A DNA stretch of 64,000 nucleotides from Actinomycetospora chiangmaiensis DSM 45062 (GCF_000379625.1 NZ_KB903247.1:124001-188000), one strand, 5' to 3'. Shown: positions 15,480 through 24,112, numbered from the stretch's first letter. A program made the numbers and translations. The notes: generated by a model not told the origin, from the letters alone.

Positions 15480-16984
15480 TGACCACCTCGACGCCCGTCA
15501 TGGACGCCACCCTCGGCGACACGCTGAGCCGGGTGGCGTCGCTCGGGGCCGACCGGCCCGCGCTGACGATCGACGACCGGACGCTGACCTTCGGGGACTT
15601 CGACCGCCGCGCCCACCGGGTGGCCGGCGCGCTCGTCCGCGCTGGGTTGCGTCCGGGCGACCGGATGGCCGTGCTGCTCCGCAACCAGCCCGAGTACTTC
15701 GAGCTGCTCTTCGGGGCGGCCCGGGCGGGCGTCGTGCTGGTCGCTCTCAACTGGCGGCTCGCGGGGGCGGAGGTCCGGGCGATCCTCGACGACGCCGAGC
15801 CGTCGCTGCTGGTCTGCGGCCGCGACCAGCTCGGCCTCGTGCCGGCCGACCGGCGGCCGCTGGTCCTCGAGGACGCCTACGAGGCGTGGCTGGACCACGG
15901 CAGCCCCGAGGTCGAGCACGAGCCGGCGCCCGACGACGTCGTCCTGCAGCTCTACAGCTCGGGCACGACGGGCCTGCCCAAGGGCGCAAGGCTCACGCAC
16001 GCGAACCTCGCCTTCACCCCGCGGATGGGCCGCGAGTTCTACGGCATGGGCCCGGACTCGGTGAACCTCGTGCCCTCCCCGCTGTTCCACATCGGCGGCA
16101 TCGGCTACGGGCTCACCAGCCTCGGCCAGGGCGGTCACACGATCCTGCTCTCCGACCTGACGCCCGACCACCTCGTCGAGGTCATGGCGCGCCACCGCGT
16201 CACGCACGCGTTCGCCGTGCCGGCGATCGTGGCCGCCATCCTGGCCTCACCCGTCGTCGGGACCGCGGATCTGTCCTCCCTGCAGCGGATCGCCTACGGC
16301 GGCGCACCGATGACCGAGGCACTGCTGCGCCGCGCGATCGACGTGCTGGGCTGCGGGTTCATGGCGGTGTACGGCATGACCGAGACCGCGGGCACCGTCG
16401 TCAGCATGGCGCCGGAGGAGCACGAGCCGCACCGGTTGCGCTCCGTCGGGCGCCCGCTGCCGTGGCTGGAGATCACGCTGGTCGACCCGGTGACCGAGGA
16501 GGAGGTCGGGGTCGGCGAGGTCGGGGAGATCCGGGTGCGGTCCGGGCAGAACACGCCGGGCTACTGGCACCGGCCCGAGGAGTCGGCGGCGACGCTGCTC
16601 GACGGCGGGTGGCTGCGCACGGGCGACGCCGCCTACCGCGACGCCGAGGGCTACCTCTACCTGCACGACCGGATCAAGGACCTGATCATCTCCGGCGGCG
16701 AGAACGTCTACCCGGCCGAGGTGGAGAACGCGCTGGCAGCGCACGCGGGGATCGCCGACGTCGCCGTCATCGGCGTACCGTCCGAGCGCTGGGGCGAGAC
16801 CGTCAAGGCGATCGTCGTGCCCGCGCCCGGGGTCGTCCTCGACCCCGACGAGGTCCTCGCCGACGTCCGCACCCGCCTCGCCCGCTACAAGTGCCCGACG
16901 TCGATCGACGTGGTGGAGGTCCTGCCACGCAACGCGGCTGGCAAGGTGCTCAAGCGCGAGCTCCGCGCCCCGTTCTGGCGCTGA
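15479..16984 (+). CDS. AMP-forming acyl-CoA synthetase
   Basis: A 501-residue ANL ligase. It has the P-loop LQLYSSGTTGLPKGARLTHAN near 160, AVYGMTETAG near 300, GWLRTGDAAYRDAEGYLYLHDRIKD near 380 and the adenylation lysine in PRNAAGKVLKRELR at the C-terminus. The size and motifs are those of medium/long-chain fatty-acid CoA ligases (FadD3/FadD13-like). The stop of the acyl-CoA dehydrogenase and the ATG overlap by 1 bp (TGATG). It would prepare substrate for the dehydrogenase encoded immediately upstream. Confidence 0.93.
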   Translation: MTTSTPVMDATLGDTLSRVASLGADRPALTIDDRTLTFGDFDRRAHRVAGALVRAGLRPGDRMAVLLRNQPEYFELLFGAARAGVVLVALNWRLAGAEVRAILDDAEPSLLVCGRDQLGLVPADRRPLVLEDAYEAWLDHGSPEVEHEPAPDDVVLQLYSSGTTGLPKGARLTHANLAFTPRMGREFYGMGPDSVNLVPSPLFHIGGIGYGLTSLGQGGHTILLSDLTPDHLVEVMARHRVTHAFAVPAIVAAILASPVVGTADLSSLQRIAYGGAPMTEALLRRAIDVLGCGFMAVYGMTETAGTVVSMAPEEHEPHRLRSVGRPLPWLEITLVDPVTEEEVGVGEVGEIRVRSGQNTPGYWHRPEESAATLLDGGWLRTGDAAYRDAEGYLYLHDRIKDLIISGGENVYPAEVENALAAHAGIADVAVIGVPSERWGETVKAIVVPAPGVVLDPDEVLADVRTRLARYKCPTSIDVVEVLPRNAAGKVLKRELRAPFWR

Positions 16985-17012
16985 CTGCGAGCAAGGACGA
17001 GTGGGAGGTCGG

Positions 17013-17756
17013 ATGACGGCACGTGAACCCCGCGGGGACGCCGGCGGCGTCGCGTCTGGCCCGACCTCGAAGGTCAGTGCCATTTCCCGACGACGGGCCG
17101 CGGCGCTCGACGAGGGCGGTGCGGCCTATCAGGAGCGCCGCGCCGCGATCGTCCGCGCGGCCGGCGACGTGTTCAAGCGGCACGGCTTCCGTGGCACGAA
17201 GATCGGCGACATCGCCGAGGCGGTCGGCATGGACCGCGCGACGATCTACTACTACGTCGGCGGCAAGGAGGAGCTCTTCCACACCGCCGTCGGCGACGCG
17301 GTCGAGCGCAACTGTCTGCGCGCGGAGGAGATCCTCGCAGCCGGCGGGACCCCGCCGGAGAAGCTGCGGACGCTGGTCACCGAGCTGATGGTGTCCTACG
17401 CCGAGAACTACCCCTACCTGTACCTCTACATCCAGGAGGACCTCGGCGCGCTGGCGCCGCGGTCGCAGTGGGGCCGGACGATGGCCCGCTACAACAAGCG
17501 GTACGAGAACGTCCTCGTCGCGATCGTGGAGGACGGACTGGCCGACGGCAGCTTCGAGGCCGACACGAAGCCGTGGGTGATCGCCTACGGGATCCTGGGC
17601 ATGGTCGCGTGGTCGAACCGGTGGTTCAACCCGGAGACCGCGACCGTCTCCGCTGCCGAGATCGGCGCCGCCTACGCGGACATGGTGCTCGGCGGCCTCC
17701 TGCGGGGGGACACGGAGCACAGCGGAGCTCGACCATTCGGAGAGGAACCGACGTGA
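17013..17756 (+). CDS. TetR/AcrR family transcriptional regulator, probable regulator of the catabolic cluster
   Basis: A 247-residue TetR-type repressor. After a ~45-residue basic tail comes the helix-turn-helix (RRAAIVRAAGDVFKRHGFRG ... IADIAEAVGMDRATIYYYV-like pattern, residues ~45-92), then an all-helical ligand domain ending VLGGLLRG. I use the ATG at 17013 with ggagg 5 nt upstream; a GTG at 17001 is possible. It is co-transcribed with the acyl-CoA dehydrogenase and ligase genes downstream of operator E, so it may autoregulate. It is the only regulator in region 1 and the best candidate binder of the five GTCAAC palindromes. Confidence 0.88.
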   Translation: MTAREPRGDAGGVASGPTSKVSAISRRRAAALDEGGAAYQERRAAIVRAAGDVFKRHGFRGTKIGDIAEAVGMDRATIYYYVGGKEELFHTAVGDAVERNCLRAEEILAAGGTPPEKLRTLVTELMVSYAENYPYLYLYIQEDLGALAPRSQWGRTMARYNKRYENVLVAIVEDGLADGSFEADTKPWVIAYGILGMVAWSNRWFNPETATVSAAEIGAAYADMVLGGLLRGDTEHSGARPFGEEPT

Positions 17757-18673
17757 CCCTGCCCCCGCCCGAGATGGTCGAGGTCGCCCGGGGCGTGTAC
17801 GCCTACGTCCAGCCCGACGGCAGCTGGATGATCAACAACACCGGGGTCGTCGTCGCCGACGGTGCGCACGTCATGATCGACACGACGTCCACGGAGGCCC
17901 GCAACCGAGCGCTGCTGGCCGCCGTGGCGGAGGTCGCGCCGGGCGACCCGCGCGCGCTGGTCAATACCCACCACCACGGCGACCACACGTTCGGCAACTG
18001 GCTGATGCCCGCGAGCACGCCGGTCGTCGGGCACGTGCACTGCCGCGAGGACACTCTCGCCGCCGGGCTCATCGCCGCCCAGGTGCTCACCGGCCCGGAC
18101 TACGGCCACCAGGAGGTCCGCCCGCCGGACGTCACCTTCACCGACACGCTCACCCTCTGGGCGGGGGAGCGGCAGGTGCACCTCACCCACGTCGGCCCGG
18201 CCCACACCCGCAGCGACGTCATCGCGTTCCTGCCGGACGACGACGTCGTCTTCGCCGGCGACCTCGCCTTCGCGGGCGGCCAGCCGTTCCTCGCGGAGGG
18301 CTCGCTCGCCGGCTACCCGCGGGCCCTCGACGCGCTCCGGGCCCTCGAGCCCGCCGTCCTCGTGCCCGGCCACGGCCCCGTGTGCCGCGGCGACGAGGTG
18401 CCGCGCCTGCTCGACGACCTCACCGCCTACGCCGCCTTCCTCGACGAGGTCGCCCGCGAGTCCCACGCCGCCGGGCTCTCGCCGCTGGAGGCCGCGCGCA
18501 AGCACGAGGACAACCCGTTCGCCTCCTGGCAGGAGAGCGAGCGCCTCGTCGGGAACCTGCACCGCGCGTACTCCGAGCTCGACGGGAACCCGCTCGGGAC
18601 CCGTCTGCCACTGGCCGACATCTGGCCGGACATGGTCGCCTTCCACGGCGGGCCGATCGGCTGCGTGGCATGA
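17753..18673 (+). CDS. MBL fold metallo-hydrolase
   Basis: A 306-residue metallo-beta-lactamase-fold hydrolase. The metal motif NTHHHGDHTFGN lies near residue 67, with further ligands in HVGPAHTRSD (near 145), FAGDLAF (near 165) and VPGHGPV (near 205). Family members hydrolyse thioesters, lactones or other esters with one or two metal ions. It starts at GTG 17753, overlapping the TetR stop by 4 bp. Coupling with the regulator and the FAH gene suggests hydrolysis of a late intermediate, but the substrate is unknown. Confidence 0.88.
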   Translation: MTLPPPEMVEVARGVYAYVQPDGSWMINNTGVVVADGAHVMIDTTSTEARNRALLAAVAEVAPGDPRALVNTHHHGDHTFGNWLMPASTPVVGHVHCREDTLAAGLIAAQVLTGPDYGHQEVRPPDVTFTDTLTLWAGERQVHLTHVGPAHTRSDVIAFLPDDDVVFAGDLAFAGGQPFLAEGSLAGYPRALDALRALEPAVLVPGHGPVCRGDEVPRLLDDLTAYAAFLDEVARESHAAGLSPLEAARKHEDNPFASWQESERLVGNLHRAYSELDGNPLGTRLPLADIWPDMVAFHGGPIGCVA

Positions 18674-18680
18674 GGCCCGC

Positions 18681-19592
18681 ATGAGCCACTGGGTCACCTA
18701 CGTCTCGCCCGTCGACGGCCGCGAGCGGGCCGGCCTGCTCGTCGGCGACGAGGTGCGCGGGTTCGACGCCGCCCTGGTCGACCTGCTCGGCGACCTCCCG
18801 GCGGCGGCCGCGGCGCTGCCCGTCGAGACGGTCGCCCGCACCGACGTCACGCTGCGCGCCCCGATCCCGCGCCCGCCGTCGGTGCGGGACTTCCTCGCGT
18901 TCGAGGAGCACCTGCGCAACGCCCTCGCCGGGCTCGGCCGCACCGACGTGCCCGACGTCTGGTTCGACCAGCCGGTCTTCTACTTCTCCAACCCGGCGGC
19001 GATCCGCGGGCCGGGGCAGGACGTGCCGATCGCGCCCGGCAGCAGCCGCTACGACTACGAGGTGGAGGTCGCGGCCGTCGTCGGGAAGGCCGGGTCGGAC
19101 CTGACGCCCGAGCAGGCGGAGTCGCACATCGCCGGCTACACGATCCTGTGCGACTTCTCGGCGCGCGATCTGCAGGCCACCGAGTCGCCGGTGGGCCTGG
19201 GCCCGACCAAGGGCAAGGACACCGCGACGGGCCTCGGGCCCTGGCTGGTGACGCCGGACGAGCTCGCCGACGTCCGCGCCGGCAACGGCTTCGACCTGCG
19301 CATGCGCGCGGTGGTCAACGGGCGCGAGTACGGCGGCGGGTCCTGGTCGACGATCCGGTGGAGCTTCGGGCAGATGCTCGCCTACGCCTCGCGCGGCACC
19401 GAGCTGCGGCCGGGGGACGTGATCGGGTCGGGCACCGTCGGGACCGGCTGCCTGCTCGAGCTCTCCCACCTGCACGGCAGCGAGGCCTACCCGTGGCTGC
19501 AGCCCGGGGACGAGGTGTCGATCGAGGTGGAGCGCCTCGGCGCGCTCACCGCGCGGATCGTGCCCGGACCCGCCGTCGTGCCGCTGACGTGA
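18681..19592 (+). CDS. Fumarylacetoacetate hydrolase (FAH) family protein
   Basis: A 303-residue FAH-family enzyme. Visible are SVRDFLAFEEHLRN near 72 (family His/Glu), YDYEVEVAAVVGK near 118 with the metal-binding acids, CDFSARDLQ near 156 and the Lys/Gly-rich GPTKGKDTATGLGPW loop. The family includes hydrolases and decarboxylases/isomerases of 2-oxo- or 3-oxo-acids in aromatic and alicyclic catabolism. It starts 8 bp after the MBL gene, in the same operon. It converges with the PPOX gene with only 12 bp between the ends. Confidence 0.9.
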   Translation: MSHWVTYVSPVDGRERAGLLVGDEVRGFDAALVDLLGDLPAAAAALPVETVARTDVTLRAPIPRPPSVRDFLAFEEHLRNALAGLGRTDVPDVWFDQPVFYFSNPAAIRGPGQDVPIAPGSSRYDYEVEVAAVVGKAGSDLTPEQAESHIAGYTILCDFSARDLQATESPVGLGPTKGKDTATGLGPWLVTPDELADVRAGNGFDLRMRAVVNGREYGGGSWSTIRWSFGQMLAYASRGTELRPGDVIGSGTVGTGCLLELSHLHGSEAYPWLQPGDEVSIEVERLGALTARIVPGPAVVPLT

Positions 19593-19604
19593 GCAGGATC
19601 CGCC

Positions 19605-20021
19605 TCAGATGCTGTCGCCGTAGATCCTCTCGACGGTCATCGTCATGAGCACCCGCCGGTCCGCGACCATCGTGGCGCGGTACTCGTCCCAGTCGGGGTG
19701 CTCGCCCGCGGCGGCGCGGTAGTAGGCGACGAGCGCCTCGACCTCGGGGCCGTGCGGGTCGGTGCCCGGCCCGACGAGGGTGACCGGGCCCTCCGCGGTG
19801 GCCCACGACCGGCCGTCGGACGACGTCACCTCCACCGCGGCCCGGGGGTCCCGACGCAGGTTGGCCGTCTTCGCGCGGCCCTCGGTCATCGACACCTGCA
19901 GCGTCCCGGCGTCGGGGTCGTAGAACGGGGTGACGGGGGAGAGCTGCGGGAGCCCGTCGCGCTTGAGCGTGGCGAGCACGGCGAGGCGGCTCTCGGCGAG
20001 GAGGGTGCGGTGGTCGGCCAT
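19605..20021 (-). CDS. PPOX class F420-dependent oxidoreductase / pyridoxamine 5'-phosphate oxidase-fold protein
   Basis: A 138-residue split-barrel flavin/F420-binding protein. The N-terminal LAVLATLKRDGLPQLSPVTPFYD, then KTANLRRDPRAAVEV, and the Trp/Tyr-rich HPDWDEYRATM segment are typical of the Rv1155-like F420 group. It would reduce or oxidise a small molecule using F420 or FMN. It is a stand-alone leftward gene at the end of the catabolic region with no sign of co-regulation. Confidence 0.82.
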   Translation of the reverse strand: MADHRTLLAESRLAVLATLKRDGLPQLSPVTPFYDPDAGTLQVSMTEGRAKTANLRRDPRAAVEVTSSDGRSWATAEGPVTLVGPGTDPHGPEVEALVAYYRAAAGEHPDWDEYRATMVADRRVLMTMTVERIYGDSI

Positions 20022-20149
20022 GGCCCGATCATCCCGGCTCCCTGCGCCGCGTGCGATGCACGACCCGAACTGTGCCGCCGGCGGTGGACGACGGAGGGGG
20101 ACGCCCGCGTACGCGTGCGACGGGCGGCGATCGGGCAGCCCTCCCTGCT

Positions 20150-20449
20150 ATGAGCACGATCGACCGCGAGCGCTGCGACACGCTCGTCCTGGCCGCCCTC
20201 GAGTCGTCCGCGCGGACCGGCGAGGAGATCCTCGACCACCTCGCCCGGACGGCCCGCCGCACGGCGCGCCCGTCCGTACGGCAGCTCTGGACCTCTCTCC
20301 ACCGGCTGGAACGCAACCGGCTCCTCCGGCGGGTCGTCGGCGACCGCCGCCGCTTCCGTCTCACCGACACCGGACTCCGCGTCGTGCAGGCCCGGGTCGC
20401 GGCCGCACGGGCCTACAGCGCGGCGTTGGAGATGGTGGCGGCGTCCTGA
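20150..20449 (+). CDS. Winged-helix (PadR-like) regulatory protein, small
   Basis: A 99-residue protein with one winged-helix domain: LVLAALESSARTGEEILDHL, then PSVRQLWTSLHRLERNRLLRR and RRFRLTDTGLRVV. This matches PadR-type regulators without the C-terminal dimerisation helices. I prefer the ATG at 20150; an in-frame ATG at 20051 would add a low-complexity tail. It is probably a DNA-binding protein of unknown target, divergent from the PPOX gene. Confidence 0.65.
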   Translation: MSTIDRERCDTLVLAALESSARTGEEILDHLARTARRTARPSVRQLWTSLHRLERNRLLRRVVGDRRRFRLTDTGLRVVQARVAAARAYSAALEMVAAS

Positions 20450-20720
20450 CGGCGGGTCGGCACGGTCGCTCGGTCGGGTGTTGCGCGCGGCGCACACAGT
20501 TCGCCGGGCGAGCCTCGTCGAGCCGGTCGCCCTGCCTTGTCGTGGCCTCTCGCCTGCTCCCGCTGACCTTGTCGTTGTGAATCACTGCGACAAGAGCGTC
20601 GGCCGACGTCGGTGGACCGCGACAGGGCGCGGCGTCCTCGGGCGAGGTGTCCGGAACGCGCAGGGGTGACACGAGTCGAACGCCGCGACCACACAATTGT
20701 GGGCGGGACGCGCTCCCGGG
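20450..20720. other. Intergenic stretch with one REP-like unit
   Basis: A 271-bp gap. Around 20473-20520 it has gcgcgcggcgcacacagtt followed by cgccgggcgag, which matches the repeat unit clustered at 34.88-35.25 kb. No gene, RNA or convincing terminator is seen in the rest. Confidence 0.5.
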
Positions 20721-21455
20721 CTAGGCCACCCGCACCGACCGGTCGTCGAGAACCTCCGCCGGCGGACCGGAATGCTCGATGCGCCCGTCGCCCAGCACCA
20801 CCACCGTGTCCGCCACGTCGCGGGCGAAGGCGATCTCGTGGGTGACCACGACCATCGTCGTGCCGCCGGCGGCGAGGTCGCGCAGGACCTCGAGGACCTC
20901 GCCGACGAGGGCAGGGTCGAGGGCGGAGGTGGGCTCGTCGAAGAGCATCAGGGTCGGTTCCATCGCGAGGGCCCGGGCGATCGCCACCCGCTGCTGCTGT
21001 CCGCCGGAGAGCTGGCGCGGGTAGGCGTCCTCGCGGCCCTCGAGTCCGACGCGCGCCAGCAGCGCGCGACCCCGCTCGATCGCCTCCCGCCGCGGCACGC
21101 CCAGCACCCCGACTGGCGCCTCGATGACGTTCGCGAGCGCCGTCATGTGCCCGAACAGCTGGAACTGCTGGAAGACCATGCCGATGCGACGACGTTGCGG
21201 GGCGATGGCGCGCTCCGGCAGCTCGCGCAGCAGGTCGCCGTCCCGGCGGTAGGCGACGAGCGAGCCGTCGACGGCGATCGTCCCGGCGTCGGGCGTCTCG
21301 AGGTGGTTGATGCAGCGCAGCAGCGTCGACTTGCCGGATCCGCTGGGCCCGACGAGGACGGTGACCGACCCGGCCTCGACGTCGAGGTCGACCCCGTCGA
21401 GCACCGTCACGCCGTTGAACGCCTTGGTGAGGCCCCGGATCTCCAGCAGGCTCAT
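20721..21455 (-). CDS. Amino acid ABC transporter ATP-binding protein (polar amino acid/cystine type)
   Basis: A 244-residue ABC ATPase of the GlnQ/TcyN type. It has Walker [10 protein letters not shown] near 36-44, [16 protein letters not shown] after the Q-loop, the ABC signature [15 protein letters not shown], Walker [14 protein letters not shown] and the switch His in VVTHE. It would power uptake by the permease encoded immediately upstream (4-bp overlap). Its place at the head of a sulfur island favours cystine or another sulfur-containing amino acid over glutamine, which is inference. Confidence 0.92.
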   Translation of the reverse strand: MSLLEIRGLTKAFNGVTVLDGVDLDVEAGSVTVLVGPSGSGKSTLLRCINHLETPDAGTIAVDGSLVAYRRDGDLLRELPERAIAPQRRRIGMVFQQFQLFGHMTALANVIEAPVGVLGVPRREAIERGRALLARVGLEGREDAYPRQLSGGQQQRVAIARALAMEPTLMLFDEPTSALDPALVGEVLEVLRDLAAGGTTMVVVTHEIAFARDVADTVVVLGDGRIEHSGPPAEVLDDRSVRVA

Positions 21456-22357
21456 CGGAACGACCTCCGCAGTCGCTGCAGGGGCGTGGGCGGCAACGTC
21501 CGCTCCGCTCCGCGCGCGTAGTACCGCTCCACGTAGTACTGCCCGACGGAGAGGATCGACGTCAGGATCACGTACCAGACCGTTGCGACCAGCAAGAGCG
21601 GGATGATCTCGTAGGTGCGGTCGTAGATCGTCTGCACCGAGTACAGCAGGTCCGTCACGGCGATGACCGAGACGATCGAGGTGCCCTTGAGCGTCCCGAT
21701 CACCATGTTGCCGGTGGCCGGGATGATCGAGCGCATCGCCTGGGGGAGCACGATCCGCCGGAGCACCCGGGCGCGGGTCATGCCCAGCGACACCGCCGCC
21801 TCGGACTGGCCGGCGTCGACCGACAGGATGCCGCCGCGCACGATCTCCGCCGCGTACGCCGCCTCGTGCAGGATCAGCCCCAGCAGGGCCGCGACGAGGA
21901 CGCTGACCAGGTTCACCGAGTCGATCGAGAAGAACGTCGGCCCGAACGGGATCCCGAGCGAGAGCTTCGGGTACAGCGCGCCGATGTTGTACCAGAACAG
22001 CAGCTGCACCAGCAGCGGCGTCGAGCGGAACAGCCACACGTAGCCCCAGCTGACCGACGACAGCACGGGGTTGCCGGACAGTCGCATCGCCGCGAGCCCG
22101 ATGCCCAGCAGGAACCCGAGGACCGTCGTCGCGACCGTGAGCAGCAGCGTCGTGGCCAGGCCGTGCAGCACCGCCGTCGTGAACAGGTACTGCGCGACGG
22201 TGCCCCAGCCGAACGCCGGGTTCAGCGCCACCGAGCGCAGCGCCCAGACGACGAGGACGACCACGAGCGCGGCCCACACCCAGCGCCCGACGTGGCGGGA
22301 GCGGACGGTGCGGGGCGGGGACCCGGGGGGCGCTTCGGGGGCAGCGAGGGACGTCAT
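21452..22357 (-). CDS. Amino acid ABC transporter permease (His/Glu/Gln/Arg/opine family)
   Basis: A 301-residue inner-membrane permease with about six hydrophobic segments. The EAA-type loop (EAAVSLGMTRARVLRRIVLPQA) contacts the ATPase, and the N-terminal GLATTLLLTVATTVLG pattern is that of HisMQ permeases. I use ATG 22357 with cggag upstream rather than GTG 22375. It is divergent from the matching lipoprotein binding-protein gene (start 22679), so the three genes form one transporter split over two strands. The cystine/TcyL-like assignment is contextual. Confidence 0.9.
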   Translation of the reverse strand: MTSLAAPEAPPGSPPRTVRSRHVGRWVWAALVVVLVVWALRSVALNPAFGWGTVAQYLFTTAVLHGLATTLLLTVATTVLGFLLGIGLAAMRLSGNPVLSSVSWGYVWLFRSTPLLVQLLFWYNIGALYPKLSLGIPFGPTFFSIDSVNLVSVLVAALLGLILHEAAYAAEIVRGGILSVDAGQSEAAVSLGMTRARVLRRIVLPQAMRSIIPATGNMVIGTLKGTSIVSVIAVTDLLYSVQTIYDRTYEIIPLLLVATVWYVILTSILSVGQYYVERYYARGAERTLPPTPLQRLRRSFR

Positions 22358-22423
22358 CGGATCACTCCGGTACACGGGGCTTCACGGGAACGCCGGCGTC
22401 CCTCAACGCAGACGACTCCGACC

Positions 22424-22450
22424 GTACGTCGGTGACCCGGAGGCGTCGAA
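22424..22450. promoter_or_regulatory. Motif shared with the yeiH promoter region
   Basis: Read on the minus strand, ttcgacgcctccgggtc followed by acgtac matches 61380-61405 at about 21 of 27 positions. Both lie upstream of transporter genes. Possibly a regulator site or a short peptide relic. Confidence 0.3.
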
Positions 22451-22474
22451 TCGGGCGGACGCCGTCACAGCCTG

Positions 22475-22504
22475 CTTGACCATGTCGGGTCCGGGTGGTT
22501 CTGT
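22475..22504 (+). promoter_or_regulatory. Promoter for a leaderless leader ORF
   Basis: TTGACC, 17-nt spacer and TTCTGT, followed by 7 nt and the ATG of the leader at 22512. The spacing predicts transcription starting at or next to the start codon. Confidence 0.55.
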
Positions 22505-22511
22505 CGGTTGC

Positions 22512-22586
22512 ATGGCACCCGGCGGCACGCTGATCACGCGTGAGCACGTCGACCTGTGCCGTGTCTGGTCCGCGGCCTGTCGCTGA
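22512..22586 (+). CDS. Cys-containing leader peptide of the RRxHVDL family (upstream of ABC binding protein)
   Basis: A 24-residue ORF ending ITREHVDLCRVWSAACR then stop. It has the family core (basic pair, HVDL, RV, SAxCR) with two Cys codons. A TTGACC-N17-TTCTGT promoter places the start of the transcript at the ATG, with no ribosome binding site. It lies 92 bp upstream of the lipoprotein gene. Actinobacterial sulfur genes are known to carry such short attenuating ORFs, so cysteine-responsive control is likely but not shown. Confidence 0.8.
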   Translation: MAPGGTLITREHVDLCRVWSAACR

Positions 22587-22678
22587 GCGAGTCGCTCACC
22601 GCCGTCCCGGGCCCGCCCCTCGTCGCCTCACCGCGTCGGGCCCGCGCACGGTTCCGCTCCCTCCGTGACAGGACCGCC

Positions 22679-23581
22679 ATGCCCCGCGCCGTGCTGCTGG
22701 CCGTGCTCGCCGTCGTCGGCGCGCTGCTCGCTGGCTGCGCGTCCCCGCTCGACGACGCCGACGCCGGTGTCCCGCGCGAGGACGTGACCTCGGTGGTCAC
22801 CGTCGACCCGGCGGTGCGGGCGCTGCTGCCCGCGGCGGTCGCGCAGGCCGGCGTGCTGTCGGTCGGGGCGAGCATCTCGGCCCCACCGACCGCGTTCACG
22901 CTCGCCGACGGGGTCACGACGACGGGTCAGGACATCGACATGACCGAGGCCGTCGCCCGGACGCTGGGCCTGCGGGTCCAGCGCACCGAGTCGACGTTCG
23001 ACGGCATCGTCCCGGGCCTGACCAGCGGGAAGTTCGACGTCGGCACCGGCAACTTCGCCGTGACCGAGGCCCGCAAGAAGCAGGTCAGCTTCGTCACCTA
23101 CATCAACGACGGCCAGGCCTTCGCCGTGCGCGCGGACGACCCCCAGCCGCCGATCACCGACCTCGTCCAGCTCTGCGGCCGCACCGTCTCGGTGCTGACC
23201 GGCTCCACCTTCGAATCCACCCTCGCCCAGGCCCAGCCGCGATGTCGTCGGGCGGGCCGACCGGACATCGAGGTCCGCAGCTACCCCGACGGCGCGACGA
23301 CGGGTCTCGCGCTCGCCCAGCGGCGCGCCGACGTCACGATGAGCACGATCAACGGCCTGCGCTACCTCGTGTCCCAGCAGCCGCGGCTGCGGTTCGTCAA
23401 CGAGTACCGCCGGCTCGACGTCGGGTTCGCCCTCGCGAAGGACTCCCCGCTGATCCCGGCCGTGCAGGCCGCCGTCGCCACCCTCATGGCCGACGGCACC
23501 TATGCCCGGATCCTCGCCAAGTGGGGCACCTCGCCGTCCGCGCTGCGCACCTCCCAGGTCGACCCGCCCGAACCGGCCTGA
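22679..23581 (+). CDS. ABC transporter substrate-binding lipoprotein (amino acid family)
   Basis: A 300-residue periplasmic-type binding protein anchored as a lipoprotein. The signal peptide is followed by the lipobox LLAGC (Cys near residue 20), then the type II SBP pattern (GVTTTGQDIDMTEAVARTLG, GLTSGKFDVGTGNFAVTEARK). It would capture a polar amino acid and hand it to the divergently encoded permease and ATPase. It follows leader peptide 22512-22586. A cystine or S-modified cysteine ligand fits the context but cannot be read from sequence. Confidence 0.88.
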   Translation: MPRAVLLAVLAVVGALLAGCASPLDDADAGVPREDVTSVVTVDPAVRALLPAAVAQAGVLSVGASISAPPTAFTLADGVTTTGQDIDMTEAVARTLGLRVQRTESTFDGIVPGLTSGKFDVGTGNFAVTEARKKQVSFVTYINDGQAFAVRADDPQPPITDLVQLCGRTVSVLTGSTFESTLAQAQPRCRRAGRPDIEVRSYPDGATTGLALAQRRADVTMSTINGLRYLVSQQPRLRFVNEYRRLDVGFALAKDSPLIPAVQAAVATLMADGTYARILAKWGTSPSALRTSQVDPPEPA

Positions 23582-23614
23582 CCTCCCCGAACACCTCGTA
23601 CCCAGGAGACACCT

Positions 23615-23815
23615 GTGCCCTTCACCCCCCGCGGCGCCGCCGTGGCCACGTTCCTCACCCATCTCGACGCCGTCGTCCAGCGCGAGGTCTCGGCGGTCGA
23701 CGCCGGCGCCGGCCGCTGGGAGATCGAGGCCGAGCGCATCGCGGCCGAGGTGGCCGGATCACTGGCGCTGCTGCGCACGGAGCTGCAGCGCCACCGCACC
23801 GCCTTCGCCGAGTGA
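23615..23815 (+). CDS. Small hypothetical helical protein
   Basis: A 66-residue soluble, mostly helical protein starting at GTG 23615 with cccaggag upstream. I do not recognise the family. It follows the binding-protein gene by 33 bp and is probably co-transcribed. The C-terminal half (EIEAERIAAEVAGSLALLRT) is strongly amphipathic. A second small helical protein (59103-59450) also follows a leader peptide further along the island. Confidence 0.55.
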   Translation: MPFTPRGAAVATFLTHLDAVVQREVSAVDAGAGRWEIEAERIAAEVAGSLALLRTELQRHRTAFAE

Positions 23816-23881
23816 CCCGTCCGGTCGCACTGGTCCGTCGGGGTCACCCGCATCACGTCGGTGGCCCCCACGGACGGGTCA
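23813..23881. terminator. Possible terminator / long-loop inverted repeat
   Basis: Perfect 11-bp arms tgacccgtccg / cggacgggtca separated by 47 nt, at the end of the small ORF and before the next leader. A weak terminator candidate because of the long loop. Confidence 0.35.
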
Positions 23882-23898
23882 TGGCAGGCTTACCGTCC

Positions 23899-23985
23899 AT
23901 GACCTCCGCGGCCGACGTGCGCCTCGTGGCCCGTCGTCACGTGGACTACGGCCGCGTCTACAGCTGCGCCTGTCTCTCCTCCTGA
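23899..23985 (+). CDS. Cys-containing leader peptide (upstream of ssuABC)
   Basis: A 28-residue ORF with core VARRHVDYGRVYSCACLSS then stop; it has two Cys codons two positions apart. It has no clear ribosome binding site and ends 127 bp before the ssuA-like gene. The HVD codons differ synonymously from those of other family members, which points to selection on the peptide. Confidence 0.8.
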   Translation: MTSAADVRLVARRHVDYGRVYSCACLSS

Positions 23986-24112
23986 CGCACCCCGTTCCGC
24001 CCCTGCCGTCCCGCTGCGTGACGGCGGGCCGAACGCGGGTCCAGCGCGCCGGTCCACCCGTCAGTCGACCTCGCCGCCCCGAGGCGAGGCCTCCTCAGGA
24101 GAACCACCACCC

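Noticed and set aside
22362-22547. Minus-strand frame with RRLRVTDVRSESSALR before the amino-acid permease
   Set aside because: Weak resemblance to the leader core, but it lacks His and Cys, lies in a longer open frame and has no fitting promoter.
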